DNA from: Actinomycetales bacterium
GTDB taxonomy: Bacteria > Actinomycetota > Actinomycetes > Actinomycetales > Dermatophilaceae
DNA: 64,000 nt
Direction: 5' to 3'
Assembly: GCA_016710385.1 (NCBI GenBank)
Contig: JADJVX010000017.1
Location: forward strand, 434,001-498,000
Part shown: positions 26,250 to 34,124 of the stretch, in pieces
Layout of the letters: each line of letters opens with the position of its first letter
Numbering within the stretch: position 1 is the first letter of the stretch
Made by a program: the position numbers and the translations under genes
Notes under the pieces: generated by a model
What the model saw: only the letters and a program-made list of their open reading frames with translations
The model's database searches: none
What the model was told of the DNA's origin: nothing

Positions 26250-27743
26250 CTAGCTACCGGACGACTGTAGCGTCAGCGGGAGGGTGATTCGTTGCCCATT
26301 GCGCTCGATGGTCAACGTGACCGTCTCGCCCACCGTGCGAGCGCGAATCGCCACGACCAACTGATTGCGATCGGCGACCCGCTTCCCGTCGAAAGCGACG
26401 ATGACATCGCCATCCTGCAGACCCGCCGTGGCGGCAGCGCTCCCCTCCGTGACGCCGCCCGGGGTCAGCACCTTGGCGCCACTGCCCTCGAAGCGGCCGT
26501 CCAGCCGCACGCCAATCACCGGGTGCACGGCCTTGCCGGTGGTGATGAGCTGTTCAGCCGTGCGGGCGGCCTGGTCGCTGGGAATCGCGAAACCCACCCC
26601 GATGCTGCCGCTCACGCCGGTCGCCGAGCCCGGGTCTCGCGCGATCGCCGAGTTCACTCCGATGACGCGGCCGTTCATATCGAGCAATGGGCCACCGGAG
26701 TTGCCCGGATTGATCGCCGCGTCGGTCTGGATGGCGTTGATGAAGCTCGACTCATTGCCGTCACCGGCGACGACCGGGCGGTCGAGTGCCGAGATGATCC
26801 CGCTGGTGACCGTGGCCTCCAGCCCGAGCGGCGCGCCCACCGCGATGACCCCGTCACCCACGACCACCTCGGTCGACCGCCCCCAGGCCAATGGAGTCAA
26901 CCCGGCGCGCTCGACCTTGAGCACGGCCAGGTCATAGGAGGCATCACGCCCGACGATCGTCGCATCGACACTGCTTCCGTCGGACAGCTCGACCGCAATC
27001 GTGCCGCCGTCAGCGGCCGGAGACACGACATGGTTGTTGGTGAGGATGTGACCGGCCCCATCGATGACAAACCCAGAACCCGTGCCGGCCCCCTCAGCCG
27101 TCGAGATCTTGATCGTCACCACACTCGGCAGTGCCGTCGCGGCGATCTTGGCGATGCTCCCGTCCGGCCGCAGGGTCGCACCGGGCTGCGGGGCCGGCAA
27201 CGGCGAGCTCACCGTGGGCGCCGTCGAGCGGTTCACGAGGAAGGCCCCGGCACCTCCGCCGACCAGCCCCGCCGCCAGACCGACCGACGCGGCAAGCACG
27301 AGCAGCCCGCGCGCGCCCGGTGCCGCCCTGGAGGCACCACGCTGGTCCGGTCCAGGCACGGCATACGGGGGCAGCGGACCGGGGAAGGCTGGGCTGGTCG
27401 GCTGCCAGGACCCCGGGTGCGTGCCCGACTCGTATGCCGTGCTGCGGGATTCCCAGGTTGGCACCGGAAGAGTGGGGCTCGATCCCTGGCCGGATCCGGC
27501 CTGGGCGTATCCGGGCTGGACGGCGACTCCATCGGGCTGTGCCGGGGGCACGAGGGGCATCGCGACCGGCTCGGTGGGGCCGACCGGACCCGCGGTGGGC
27601 ACGCGTTCTGGGCGCTGACCCTCGGGACCGGTGCGCGCGACTGGCGCAGGTGAGTCCGGCACCTCAGGCTGGAACCAGGCGGACGGGTGCGGCAGCTCCC
27701 TGCCGTCCTCGGTCTCGTGGGGACGGTCGGGGGTCTGGCTCAT
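26250..27743 (-). CDS. htrA: HtrA/DegP-type membrane-anchored serine protease
   Basis: This S1C protease has 497 residues. A long Pro-rich cytoplasmic part (1-143) is followed by a membrane helix (about 146-170), the trypsin-like domain with catalytic His238 (TNNHVV), Asp271 (YDLAVL) and Ser349 (GNSGGP), and a C-terminal PDZ domain (about 400-490). It degrades or refolds damaged exported proteins on the outer face of the membrane. Its ATG overlaps the rseA stop (ATGA, 27740-27743), so it is translated in an operon with the sigma factor and anti-sigma genes. Confidence 0.93.
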   Translation of the reverse strand: MSQTPDRPHETEDGRELPHPSAWFQPEVPDSPAPVARTGPEGQRPERVPTAGPVGPTEPVAMPLVPPAQPDGVAVQPGYAQAGSGQGSSPTLPVPTWESRSTAYESGTHPGSWQPTSPAFPGPLPPYAVPGPDQRGASRAAPGARGLLVLAASVGLAAGLVGGGAGAFLVNRSTAPTVSSPLPAPQPGATLRPDGSIAKIAATALPSVVTIKISTAEGAGTGSGFVIDGAGHILTNNHVVSPAADGGTIAVELSDGSSVDATIVGRDASYDLAVLKVERAGLTPLAWGRSTEVVVGDGVIAVGAPLGLEATVTSGIISALDRPVVAGDGNESSFINAIQTDAAINPGNSGGPLLDMNGRVIGVNSAIARDPGSATGVSGSIGVGFAIPSDQAARTAEQLITTGKAVHPVIGVRLDGRFEGSGAKVLTPGGVTEGSAAATAGLQDGDVIVAFDGKRVADRNQLVVAIRARTVGETVTLTIERNGQRITLPLTLQSSGS

Positions 27744-28393
27744 CGGTCGGAACGCTCCGGGGTATCGGGGATGGCGCTGTCAAGGCCGGCGGGGATGGTG
27801 AGGTGCTCCCGGTGAGTGCCCGGCGTGAGTGGGGCGATGGCGGGGACGGCGAGCCCGGTGGTGTCGGCCCCGAAAGTTGGATAGGTCAAGCGGGCCGCCG
27901 GGTTCAACGTGGGCTGTTGCACCGGACCGGCCACCCCGACGGCCCACGCCGCCGCGACCGTCGCCGACGCAGCCAGCCCAGCCAGCGCGGCGGCCCTGCG
28001 CAGCGATCGGTGCAAGGCGGGGGCCGCGGGAGCCACGGTGGGCAGCCGGAAGGGGGCGACCGGCGCAAGCGCGATCGGGATGGGGGGCACCGCGCCGCGG
28101 TCGGGAACGGCATCGCCAGCGTTCGCGAGTGCCCAGGGAGCCCGCTGACTCGGCGGGAAGTGAGGGCTTGCGGCGGTCGACGCGCCATCCGCGAGCGAAA
28201 GCAACATCGCCTGCAAGTGCGGCGACACCGACGGGGGTCCGCTGCGCAGCGAACTGAGCATGCGGCGCTCGGCGGTCACGGCATACCGGCAGTGTTCGCA
28301 CACCGACACGTGACGATCCCACGCGAGCAACGCCGGCCCGCTCATGCGGCGGTCGGCGTAGTCGCTCAGCTCGTCGGTGAGGTGTCGAGTCAC
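27740..28393 (-). CDS. rseA: Anti-sigma-E factor, zinc-binding type
   Basis: A 217-residue protein starting at GTG 28393, which overlaps the sigE stop. The zinc-associated anti-sigma motif is visible as HVSVCEHCRYAV (His-x3-Cys-x2-Cys, about residues 28-39). A hydrophobic segment (AAALAGLAASATVAAAWAVG, about 133-152) could anchor it, unlike the soluble mycobacterial RseA. It should hold SigE inactive until envelope stress releases it. Position between sigE and htrA is the conserved one. Confidence 0.85.
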   Translation of the reverse strand: MTRHLTDELSDYADRRMSGPALLAWDRHVSVCEHCRYAVTAERRMLSSLRSGPPSVSPHLQAMLLSLADGASTAASPHFPPSQRAPWALANAGDAVPDRGAVPPIPIALAPVAPFRLPTVAPAAPALHRSLRRAAALAGLAASATVAAAWAVGVAGPVQQPTLNPAARLTYPTFGADTTGLAVPAIAPLTPGTHREHLTIPAGLDSAIPDTPERSDR

Positions 28394-29052
28394 CGGGCCC
28401 CCGAGACCGCGGGCGTGGGGCGGATCGCACCGACGGGACGCGAGGGGGCCTCGGTCGGCGTCGTGGTGGGTGCCCGGTGGGCGAGTGACTCGCGCAAGGC
28501 GGCACGGCCACGGTGGATGCGGGAGCGCACCGTGCCGAGCTTGATGCCCAGCGTTGCGGCGATCTCCTCGTAGGACAAGCCCTCGATGTCGCAAAGCACG
28601 ACCGCGGCCCGGAACTCCGGGGAAAGCGAGTCGAGTGCTCGCTGGACGTCGTCGGTGAAGTGGGTCTGGTCATAAACCTGCTCCGGGCCGGGCTCGCGGG
28701 TGGCCATCCGGGAGGCGGCATCGTCGGGCAGGGCATCGAAGCGGATGCGCTGCTTGCGGCGCATCTTGTCGAGGAAGACGTTGGTCGTGATGCGGTGCAG
28801 CCAGCCCTCGAAGGTGCCGGGCTGGTAGGAGTGCAACGAGCGGAAGACCCGCACGAACACGTCATGGGTGAGGTCTTCGGCGTCGTGGGGGTTGCCGGTG
28901 AGGCGGTATGCGAGGCGGTAGACGCGCGCGGAGTGCTCGGTGACGACCTGCTCCCAGGTCGGCGGGGTCCAGGCGTCGTGACTCGGGACCTGGCCAGCAT
29001 CGGGCGCGGCAGCAGCCGCGGGGCTGTCGGTCGAGACGAGGATGTCGGTCAC
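28390..29052 (-). CDS. sigE: ECF RNA polymerase sigma factor SigE
   Basis: The product has 220 residues with region 2 (about 35-105; YRLTGNPHDAEDLTHDVFVR) and region 4 (about 140-190; DIEGLSYEEIAATLGIKLG helix-turn-helix). GTG 29052 is chosen because GAAAGG precedes it and the region upstream (to 29163) reads poorly. It directs polymerase to envelope-stress promoters and lies in the sigE-rseA-htrA-tatB operon. A GGGAACC-N16-CGTC element upstream suggests it regulates itself. Confidence 0.9.
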   Translation of the reverse strand: MTDILVSTDSPAAAAAPDAGQVPSHDAWTPPTWEQVVTEHSARVYRLAYRLTGNPHDAEDLTHDVFVRVFRSLHSYQPGTFEGWLHRITTNVFLDKMRRKQRIRFDALPDDAASRMATREPGPEQVYDQTHFTDDVQRALDSLSPEFRAAVVLCDIEGLSYEEIAATLGIKLGTVRSRIHRGRAALRESLAHRAPTTTPTEAPSRPVGAIRPTPAVSGAR

Positions 29053-29088
29053 GAGGGTGTTGTCGCCTTTCGGAAGCGTCGTGCGGTT

Positions 29089-29115
29089 GACGATCGAGGT
29101 GTGCCCAGGGTTCCC
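29089..29115 (-). promoter_or_regulatory. Candidate ECF promoter of sigE (autoregulation)
   Basis: On the minus strand GGGAACC (29115-29109) is followed after 16 bases by CGTC (29092-29089). This matches the GGAAC...CGTT pattern typical of ECF sigma factors of this group, about 37 bases before the GTG start. Confidence 0.4.
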
Positions 29116-29222
29116 GGATTTCCCACGATGCAACTGTGACGCGCCTGTGGGCGAGCCAACCATCCGGGCCGCCCCTGGTATTCCCCTGAGAGGGGAGGGG
29201 TCGTCTGAGGGGCTGGTCGGTC

Positions 29223-29541
29223 GGGTTTGACGGCGAGTCGGAAGGTTTCCCGGGGATCTCAGGGCTGGGCGGTCGGGTTTGACGGCGAGTCGGAAGGTTT
29301 CCCGGCATACCCCGGCCCAGCGGCTCGGGTTTGACGGCGAGTCGGAAGGTTTCCCGGCATACCCCAGCCCAGCGGCTCGGGTTTGACGGCTCCAGCCCAG
29401 CGGCTCGGGTTTGACGGCGAGTCGGAAGGTTTCCCGGCATACCCCGGCCCAGCGGCTCGGGTTTGACGGCGAGTCGGAAGGTTTCCCGGGGATCTCAGGG
29501 CTGGACGGTCAGGTTTGACGGCGAGTCGGAAGGTTTCCCGG
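29223..29541. repeat. 52-bp-period repeat cluster 3 (six full units and one truncated)
   Basis: Units beginning GGGTTTGACGGCGAGTCGG and continuing AAGGTTTCCCGG start at 29223, 29275, 29327, 29407, 29459 and 29511. A truncated copy at 29379 loses its second half, shortening that unit to 28 bp. All other steps are exactly 52 bp. Three units carry CGGCATACCCC after the core, the others GGGATCTC or GGGATCCC. The cluster lies between the divergent sigE and O-methyltransferase genes. The rest of this 551-bp gap holds the sigE promoter region and nothing else I recognise. Confidence 0.92.
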
Positions 29542-29590
29542 GGATCCCCGGAGGCCGACCGGCCTCCCGGCACCGAGCCAATTGCGCGGC

Positions 29591-29596
29591 TAAGGT
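29591..29596 (+). promoter_or_regulatory. -10 box of a leaderless promoter for the O-methyltransferase gene
   Basis: TAAGGT is followed by exactly seven bases and ATG 29604. Confidence 0.5.
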
Positions 29597-29603
29597 GGGC
29601 GGC

Positions 29604-30236
29604 ATGAGCACCAACCGAGCGGTGAGTTGGGCGTATGCCGAGAGCTTCCTCGTCGAGGATGAGCACGCCGAGGCGGCCCGCGCCCGGAGCGAAAGCCTGG
29701 GGGCGGTTCCGGTCGCCCCGGCCGTCGGCGGTCTGCTGCGCACTCTGGCCGCCGCGATCGGTGCGCATGCGGTCGTGGAGATCGGCACCGGTGGTGGGGT
29801 GTCGGGGCTGTGGCTGCTGGCCGGTATGCCCTCGCACGGGGTCCTCACGACCATCGACATCGACGCCGAGCATCAGCGCGCCGCGAAGGAAGCCTTCGCC
29901 GAGGCGGGGATCGTCCACCAGCGCACCCGGGTGATCACCGGCCGGGCCCAGGATGTGCTGTCGCGGATGACCGACGGGGCATACGACTTGGTGTTCGTCG
30001 ACGGGGCCAAGCCGGAGTATCCCGACTACGTTGAGGCAGCGACCCGCCTGCTGCGCCCGGGGGGCATGCTCGTCATGGACAACATGCTCTGGCACGACCA
30101 GGTCGCCGACCCCGCTGTGCGGGATGCGACCACCCGCACGCTGCGCGAGGTCGGGAAGGCATTGCGCGACGGCGAGGACTTCTTGGTGAGTCTGCTGCCG
30201 GTGGGTGACGGGGTGCTCGTCGCCGTCAAGCGCTGA
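29604..30236 (+). CDS. SAM-dependent O-methyltransferase
   Basis: A 210-residue class I methyltransferase of the catechol/caffeoyl-CoA O-methyltransferase-like group. The SAM motif EIGTGGGVSGLWL is at about 56-68, TTIDID near 80, and the metal-site style FVDGAKPEY near 133-141 and MDNMLW near 160. ATG 29604 is fixed by the TAAGGT box; the open frame upstream crosses repeat DNA. The same gene stands divergent from sigE in mycobacteria as I recall. Substrate unknown. Confidence 0.87.
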   Translation: MSTNRAVSWAYAESFLVEDEHAEAARARSESLGAVPVAPAVGGLLRTLAAAIGAHAVVEIGTGGGVSGLWLLAGMPSHGVLTTIDIDAEHQRAAKEAFAEAGIVHQRTRVITGRAQDVLSRMTDGAYDLVFVDGAKPEYPDYVEAATRLLRPGGMLVMDNMLWHDQVADPAVRDATTRTLREVGKALRDGEDFLVSLLPVGDGVLVAVKR

Positions 30237-30266
30237 GGGGCGACGCCAGCGCCGCTCACACCGAAT

Positions 30267-30305
30267 GCGTTGGGCCCCGATGCCACTGGCACCGGGGCCC
30301 AACGC
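30267..30305. terminator. Bidirectional terminator between convergent genes
   Basis: GCGTTGGGCCCCG (30267-30279) pairs perfectly with CGGGGCCCAACGC (30293-30305); an inner TGCCA-c-TGGCA extends the stem. It lies between the stops of the O-methyltransferase and DUF3117 genes. Confidence 0.8.
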
Positions 30306-30314
30306 TGGTCTAGG

Positions 30315-30494
30315 TCAGGATCGGGGAACGCCGTCACAGCCTTGGATTGCGTCTCGCAGGGCGGCTGCCTCGTCTGGGGTCATCTCGACGACCAGTCGGC
30401 CGCCGCCTTCCAGAGGCATGCGCAGCACGATGCCGCGGCCTTCCTTGGTGACCTCGAGCGGGCCGTCTCCAGTCCTCGGCTTCATCGCCGCCAT
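30315..30494 (-). CDS. DUF3117 family small protein
   Basis: A 59-residue protein (MAAMKPRTGDGPLEVTKEGR at the start) matching the short, highly conserved actinobacterial DUF3117 family. GAGGAAGGGG lies just before the ATG. It keeps its place near sigE and tag, as in mycobacteria. Function unknown; the alternation of charged and hydrophobic residues suggests a small beta-rich domain. Confidence 0.85.
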   Translation of the reverse strand: MAAMKPRTGDGPLEVTKEGRGIVLRMPLEGGGRLVVEMTPDEAAALRDAIQGCDGVPRS

Positions 30495-30632
30495 GTGTTT
30501 CCCCTTCCTCGGAAACTGGGCTACTTTGCGCTGTCCGTACCCGGGGCTGAGCCGCACACGTATCAATAGCCAGAGACCATTATCACGTGCCTGGCTGACG
30601 AGAGGAAATCCTGGGTTTGACACCATGGCCCC

Positions 30633-31466
30633 ATGTCCGCCACCGCGCCCTTGGCCTCTGACCCCCGCGACGACGACGCAACGACCACCGTGCGCACCAC
30701 CATTGTCGGGGGGGTCGGCACGGTGCGTATCGATCGTCCCGAGGCGTTCAACGCCCTCGACACGGTGACCAAGAACGCCTTGCTCGCGGCCCTGACCCAG
30801 GTCGCCGAAGACCCGCAGGTCCGGGTGGTCGTCCTCACCGGCACCGGACGATCGTTCTGCGCCGGCGAAGACCTGCGTTCCCACGCGACGGCACTGCTCT
30901 CCGGCGCCCAGACCCTGGCCGACACGATCGACGCGCACTACAACCCCATCGCCACGGTGCTGGCCACCATGGACAAGCCGGTCGTTGCGGCGATCAACGG
31001 CATCGCGGCCGGCGCTGGGGTGGCCTTCGCCCTCGCCGCCGACTTCCGGATCATGGTCGCCGAGGGCGGCATGAACCTCGCCTTCGCCGGCATTGCCCTG
31101 TCGTGCGACTCGGGCGCGTCGTTCTGGTTGCCGCGCATCGTCGGCATGGCCAAGGCCAAGGAAATCCTGCTCCTGCCGCGCACCCTGCCGGCAGCCGAGT
31201 GCGCCGCGTTGGGCCTGGTCACCTCCGTGGTTCCGGCCCCTGAGTTCGACGGCGCCGTCGCACAGTTGGCCGCCACGCTGGCCGCCGGCCCGACGTTGGC
31301 CTACGGCGCAATGCGTCGCGCCTTGGCCTTCAGCGCGACCCACACCCTTGAGGAATCACTGGCCAACGAACGGGCACTCATGGACCGCACCGGGCGGACG
31401 GCCGACCATCTCGCCGCCGTCAACGCGTTCGTCGCCAAGCAGCCCATGGTGTTCACCGGAAGCTGA
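30633..31466 (+). CDS. Enoyl-CoA hydratase/isomerase family protein
   Basis: The product has 277 residues with the crotonase fold. The oxyanion-hole segments are GRSFCAGEDL (about 72-81) and AAINGIAAGAGVAFALAAD (about 121-139). One of the usual acidic catalytic positions is replaced: LSCDSGASFWLPR (about 158) has Asp where isomerases of the PaaG/ECI type carry theirs, so isomerase activity is possible. It converges on the PIG-V-like gene and shows no metabolic partner beside it. Confidence 0.82.
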   Translation: MSATAPLASDPRDDDATTTVRTTIVGGVGTVRIDRPEAFNALDTVTKNALLAALTQVAEDPQVRVVVLTGTGRSFCAGEDLRSHATALLSGAQTLADTIDAHYNPIATVLATMDKPVVAAINGIAAGAGVAFALAADFRIMVAEGGMNLAFAGIALSCDSGASFWLPRIVGMAKAKEILLLPRTLPAAECAALGLVTSVVPAPEFDGAVAQLAATLAAGPTLAYGAMRRALAFSATHTLEESLANERALMDRTGRTADHLAAVNAFVAKQPMVFTGS

Positions 31467-31497
31467 TGCCGCGTGCGGACAACGCCGGGCGGCTAGA

Positions 31498-32736
31498 TCA
31501 AGGAGCCCAGTCGCTCGGTGGGGTGAAGTGCCACAGCACGGTGATCCACTTCCACTGCCACCACAGGAAGACCAACGCCAACACTTCCAGGCGCAGCCAA
31601 CTGGGCAGCCACCGTGGCCGGCGTCCATCGGCCCAGCCCAGGCCGAGCAGGACGACGAGATAGGGGAACATCGGCAACAGGTAGCGCGGGGTGCTCGTAC
31701 CCGGCCCCTGGGCCGCCATCACGTAGAGCGCGTAGGCCACCGGCCAAACCCGCAGCACCGGATCGAGCCGTCCGGCCCACGGCCCGGCCATGCTGGCCAC
31801 GATCGCGACCAAGAGCGCGGCGAGCACGACGATCCCGAGGTCACCGTAGAGCCACTGAGACATGTCGATCCATGGCAAGAAGAACCGCACCCGGCCGCCC
31901 GAGGACCAGGCCCCCATCGTGGAGAAGTAGGCACCCGGCTCGCCGGTGCCCAACCAGGCGATCGCCGGCCACAGCAGTCCGGCCACCGCACACCCGAGCA
32001 GGGCGGCGAGCATCGAGCCCGCCTCGCCAGCGCTCACCGCGTCGGTATGCCGTCGCCGCCACCGCAGCCACACGGCCACGAGGGTGACCAGACCGAGTGG
32101 GACCGCGATCGGGCGGGAGAGCCCGATGAGAACGGCCAGTGCGGTGGCGACCAGCCAACGTTCCCGGCGCAGCGCCAGCAGGTAGCCGCATAGCAGGAGC
32201 ATCGCCAGCGATTCGGTGTAGGCCATCTGCAGCGCCGGCGAGGAGGGGAACACGGCATACAGGACCAGGACCAGCAACGCCGCGCCTGGCCCGAGGACCT
32301 CACGCAGCAGCTGCGCCAGCAGCACCGCGGCCCCGAACCCCAACAGCAGCGCGACGATTCCACCGACTGCCGTGAACGACAACCCGGTCAGCGCCATGAC
32401 GAGCCGGCAGAGCATCGGGAAGAGCGGGTAGAAGGCCCACGGGTTCTGCTGCACCGAGCCGACGGCATCGCGGGGCAGCACGGCGGGATAGCCGTCGGTC
32501 GCGACCCGGTCGTACCATTCGCCGTCCCACAGCCGAGTGAAGCCGAAGTAGCCGACCGTCGTGCCGCCCGTCATCCCGGCCGGGGCCTGGGTCGGTGCGA
32601 CGACCGCGAGCATCACGGCCGTGACGATCCGGGTAATCGCATAGACCACGACGACCTGCACGACAAAGCGCCCCCCGAGGACTCGATCGAGCTGGCGGTC
32701 GAGGCCGCGCAGGACCGACGCAGTGGCTGCAGGCAT
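31498..32736 (-). CDS. Multi-pass membrane mannosyltransferase-like protein (PIG-V type)
   Basis: A 412-residue protein with about nine hydrophobic helices. FTRLWDGEWYDRVATDGY (about 67-84) and NPWAFYPLFPML (about 99-110) match the PIG-V/GPI mannosyltransferase-2-like group, including the D-x-x-W/Y residues in the first extracellular loop. These enzymes use polyprenyl-phosphate sugars. ATG 32736 is chosen because the frame upstream to 33051 is a shadow of tag. It follows tag by ten bases on the same strand. The acceptor is unknown. Confidence 0.75.
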   Translation of the reverse strand: MPAATASVLRGLDRQLDRVLGGRFVVQVVVVYAITRIVTAVMLAVVAPTQAPAGMTGGTTVGYFGFTRLWDGEWYDRVATDGYPAVLPRDAVGSVQQNPWAFYPLFPMLCRLVMALTGLSFTAVGGIVALLLGFGAAVLLAQLLREVLGPGAALLVLVLYAVFPSSPALQMAYTESLAMLLLCGYLLALRRERWLVATALAVLIGLSRPIAVPLGLVTLVAVWLRWRRRHTDAVSAGEAGSMLAALLGCAVAGLLWPAIAWLGTGEPGAYFSTMGAWSSGGRVRFFLPWIDMSQWLYGDLGIVVLAALLVAIVASMAGPWAGRLDPVLRVWPVAYALYVMAAQGPGTSTPRYLLPMFPYLVVLLGLGWADGRRPRWLPSWLRLEVLALVFLWWQWKWITVLWHFTPPSDWAP

Positions 32737-32746
32737 GCGGTGGATG

Positions 32747-33334
32747 CTATCCAGCGTCGGCGCGATGGCAGCCCGCGACGTGGTCGTCGACGATGCCGCA
32801 CGCCTGCATCGCGGCATACATCGTCGTCGGGCCGACGAACGCGAAACCGTGTCCCTTGAGAGCTTTGGCCAGCGCCTGCGATTCGGGGCTGGTGGCCGGC
32901 ACCTGAGCCAGCGACGCAGGACGGGTATGCCGTGGCGGCCGGTGCGCGCGCACGAGGGCTTCCAGCCCACCCACCTCCCGCAGGGCCAACACGGCGCGGG
33001 CGTTGCGGATCGTCGCATCGATCTTGGCGGCGTTGCGGATGATGCCGACATCGGCCAACAGCCGCGCCCGGTCCGTAGGAGTGAACGCGGCGACCAGGTC
33101 GGGATCGAAGCCTGCGAACGCCGACCGGAACGACTCGCGCTTGCGTAACACGGTCGCCCACGAGAGCCCGGACTGGAACGCCTCCAGACTCAGCCGCTCG
33201 AACCATGCCGCCTCGCCATGCACCGGTCGGCCCCATTCGGTGTCGTGATAGGCCAGCTGGAGCGGGTCGGCGCCGACCCAGGCGCATCGGGCCAGGCCGT
33301 CGGTGCCGTGCGCCAGGTCAGGGTGTTCGGTCAC
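32747..33334 (-). CDS. tag: DNA-3-methyladenine glycosylase I
   Basis: A 195-residue Tag enzyme that removes 3-methyladenine from alkylated DNA. RCAWVGADPLQLAYHDTEWG (residues 16-35) is the family signature with the first zinc Cys and His; FVGPTTMYAAMQACGIVDDH (about 163-182) and the closing HVAGC complete the metal site. The start is GTG 33334, overlapping the upstream stop as GTGA. It belongs to a compact run with the SRPBCC, DivIVA and LOG genes. Confidence 0.92.
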   Translation of the reverse strand: MTEHPDLAHGTDGLARCAWVGADPLQLAYHDTEWGRPVHGEAAWFERLSLEAFQSGLSWATVLRKRESFRSAFAGFDPDLVAAFTPTDRARLLADVGIIRNAAKIDATIRNARAVLALREVGGLEALVRAHRPPRHTRPASLAQVPATSPESQALAKALKGHGFAFVGPTTMYAAMQACGIVDDHVAGCHRADAG

Positions 33335-33801
33335 GGTCGGGCCGGTTGCGCGAGCATGGTGTCGACGGCGCGCGAGAACATCGCGCGCACAGCGGCGTCG
33401 ACGAGCGGCCGAGCAAGCCGGCCGAGCGCGTGGGGGTGCGGCACGATCTCCTCGCGCCACTGGACCTGGGTCCAGCCGGGTCGGGGTTCGGACAGGGTGA
33501 CCTCGGCCCAGCCGCCAAGCACCCGGCCGACTTTCACCACGGCATACTGCGCGCTCATCGGCGATCCGGGCGATCCGGACGATCCGGGCGATCCGGGTGG
33601 ATGCCACCGGGTGACGATCATGTCGTCGCGCATGTGCAGCGGCCCGAGCGCCGTGACCCCACTGAACCGCCAGCCCACGCCGGGCGGGCCGGGGTCGGTG
33701 TGCACGGTCGTCAGGGGCAGGCGGTGCGCGGCGACGTCGGAGACCGAGGCCCAGACCTCTGCGAGTGGGCGAGCGATGGTGCGTTCGACGACGACAGTCA
33801 T
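33331..33801 (-). CDS. SRPBCC (polyketide cyclase/START-like) family protein
   Basis: A 156-residue protein of the SRPBCC ligand-binding fold (VERTIARPLAEVWASVSD at the start, WTQVQWREEIVPHP near 117). A Gly/Ser/Pro-rich insertion from a 9-bp tandem repeat lies at about 68-80. It overlaps its neighbours on both sides by four bases. Ligand and role unknown. Confidence 0.75.
   Translation of the reverse strand: MTVVVERTIARPLAEVWASVSDVAAHRLPLTTVHTDPGPPGVGWRFSGVTALGPLHMRDDMIVTRWHPPGSPGSSGSPGSPMSAQYAVVKVGRVLGGWAEVTLSEPRPGWTQVQWREEIVPHPHALGRLARPLVDAAVRAMFSRAVDTMLAQPARP
33562..33597. repeat. 9-bp tandem repeat within the SRPBCC gene
   Basis: CGATCCGGG occurs at 33562, 33571 (as CGATCCGGA), 33580 and 33589, encoding a short PGS/GSP repeat on the minus strand. 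It is frame-preserving and could vary in number between strains. Confidence 0.85.
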
Positions 33802-34124
33802 GACGGGTGCGCCGCGGCCTCAGCCGGGTCAGGGTCCGGATCGTCGGACACGAACGCTGTCGGGCTGGGCAGCCCCGCCCGCAGCACCTCGATCTCCCGG
33901 GTGAGCCGGTCCAGCACCTCGTCGACCTGGTCCATCCGGTATCCCCGGAAGGCGGTGTCGAAGCGCACCGCGTCGATGTCCTGCTCGGTGAGCCGGTCGT
34001 GCGGCAACGGCAGGAACGACACGGTCGACGTGGGCTCGGCGAGCGAGCCGTCGATGCGGCCCAGGATCGCCGCGACCGTGAGCCCGACGAGGACGACCGC
34101 GATGAGCAGCGCGACCCAGATCAT
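33798..34124 (-). CDS. Small membrane protein with a DivIVA-like domain
   Basis: A 108-residue protein with an N-terminal membrane helix (MIWVALLIAVVLVGLTVAAI) and a DivIVA-like motif (DAVRFDTAFRGYRMDQVDEV, about 51-70). The same gene lies next to tag in mycobacteria as I recall. It may localise to curved membrane or poles; that is family inference. ATGA overlaps couple it to the LOG gene upstream and the SRPBCC gene downstream. Confidence 0.82.
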   Translation of the reverse strand: MIWVALLIAVVLVGLTVAAILGRIDGSLAEPTSTVSFLPLPHDRLTEQDIDAVRFDTAFRGYRMDQVDEVLDRLTREIEVLRAGLPSPTAFVSDDPDPDPAEAAAHPS

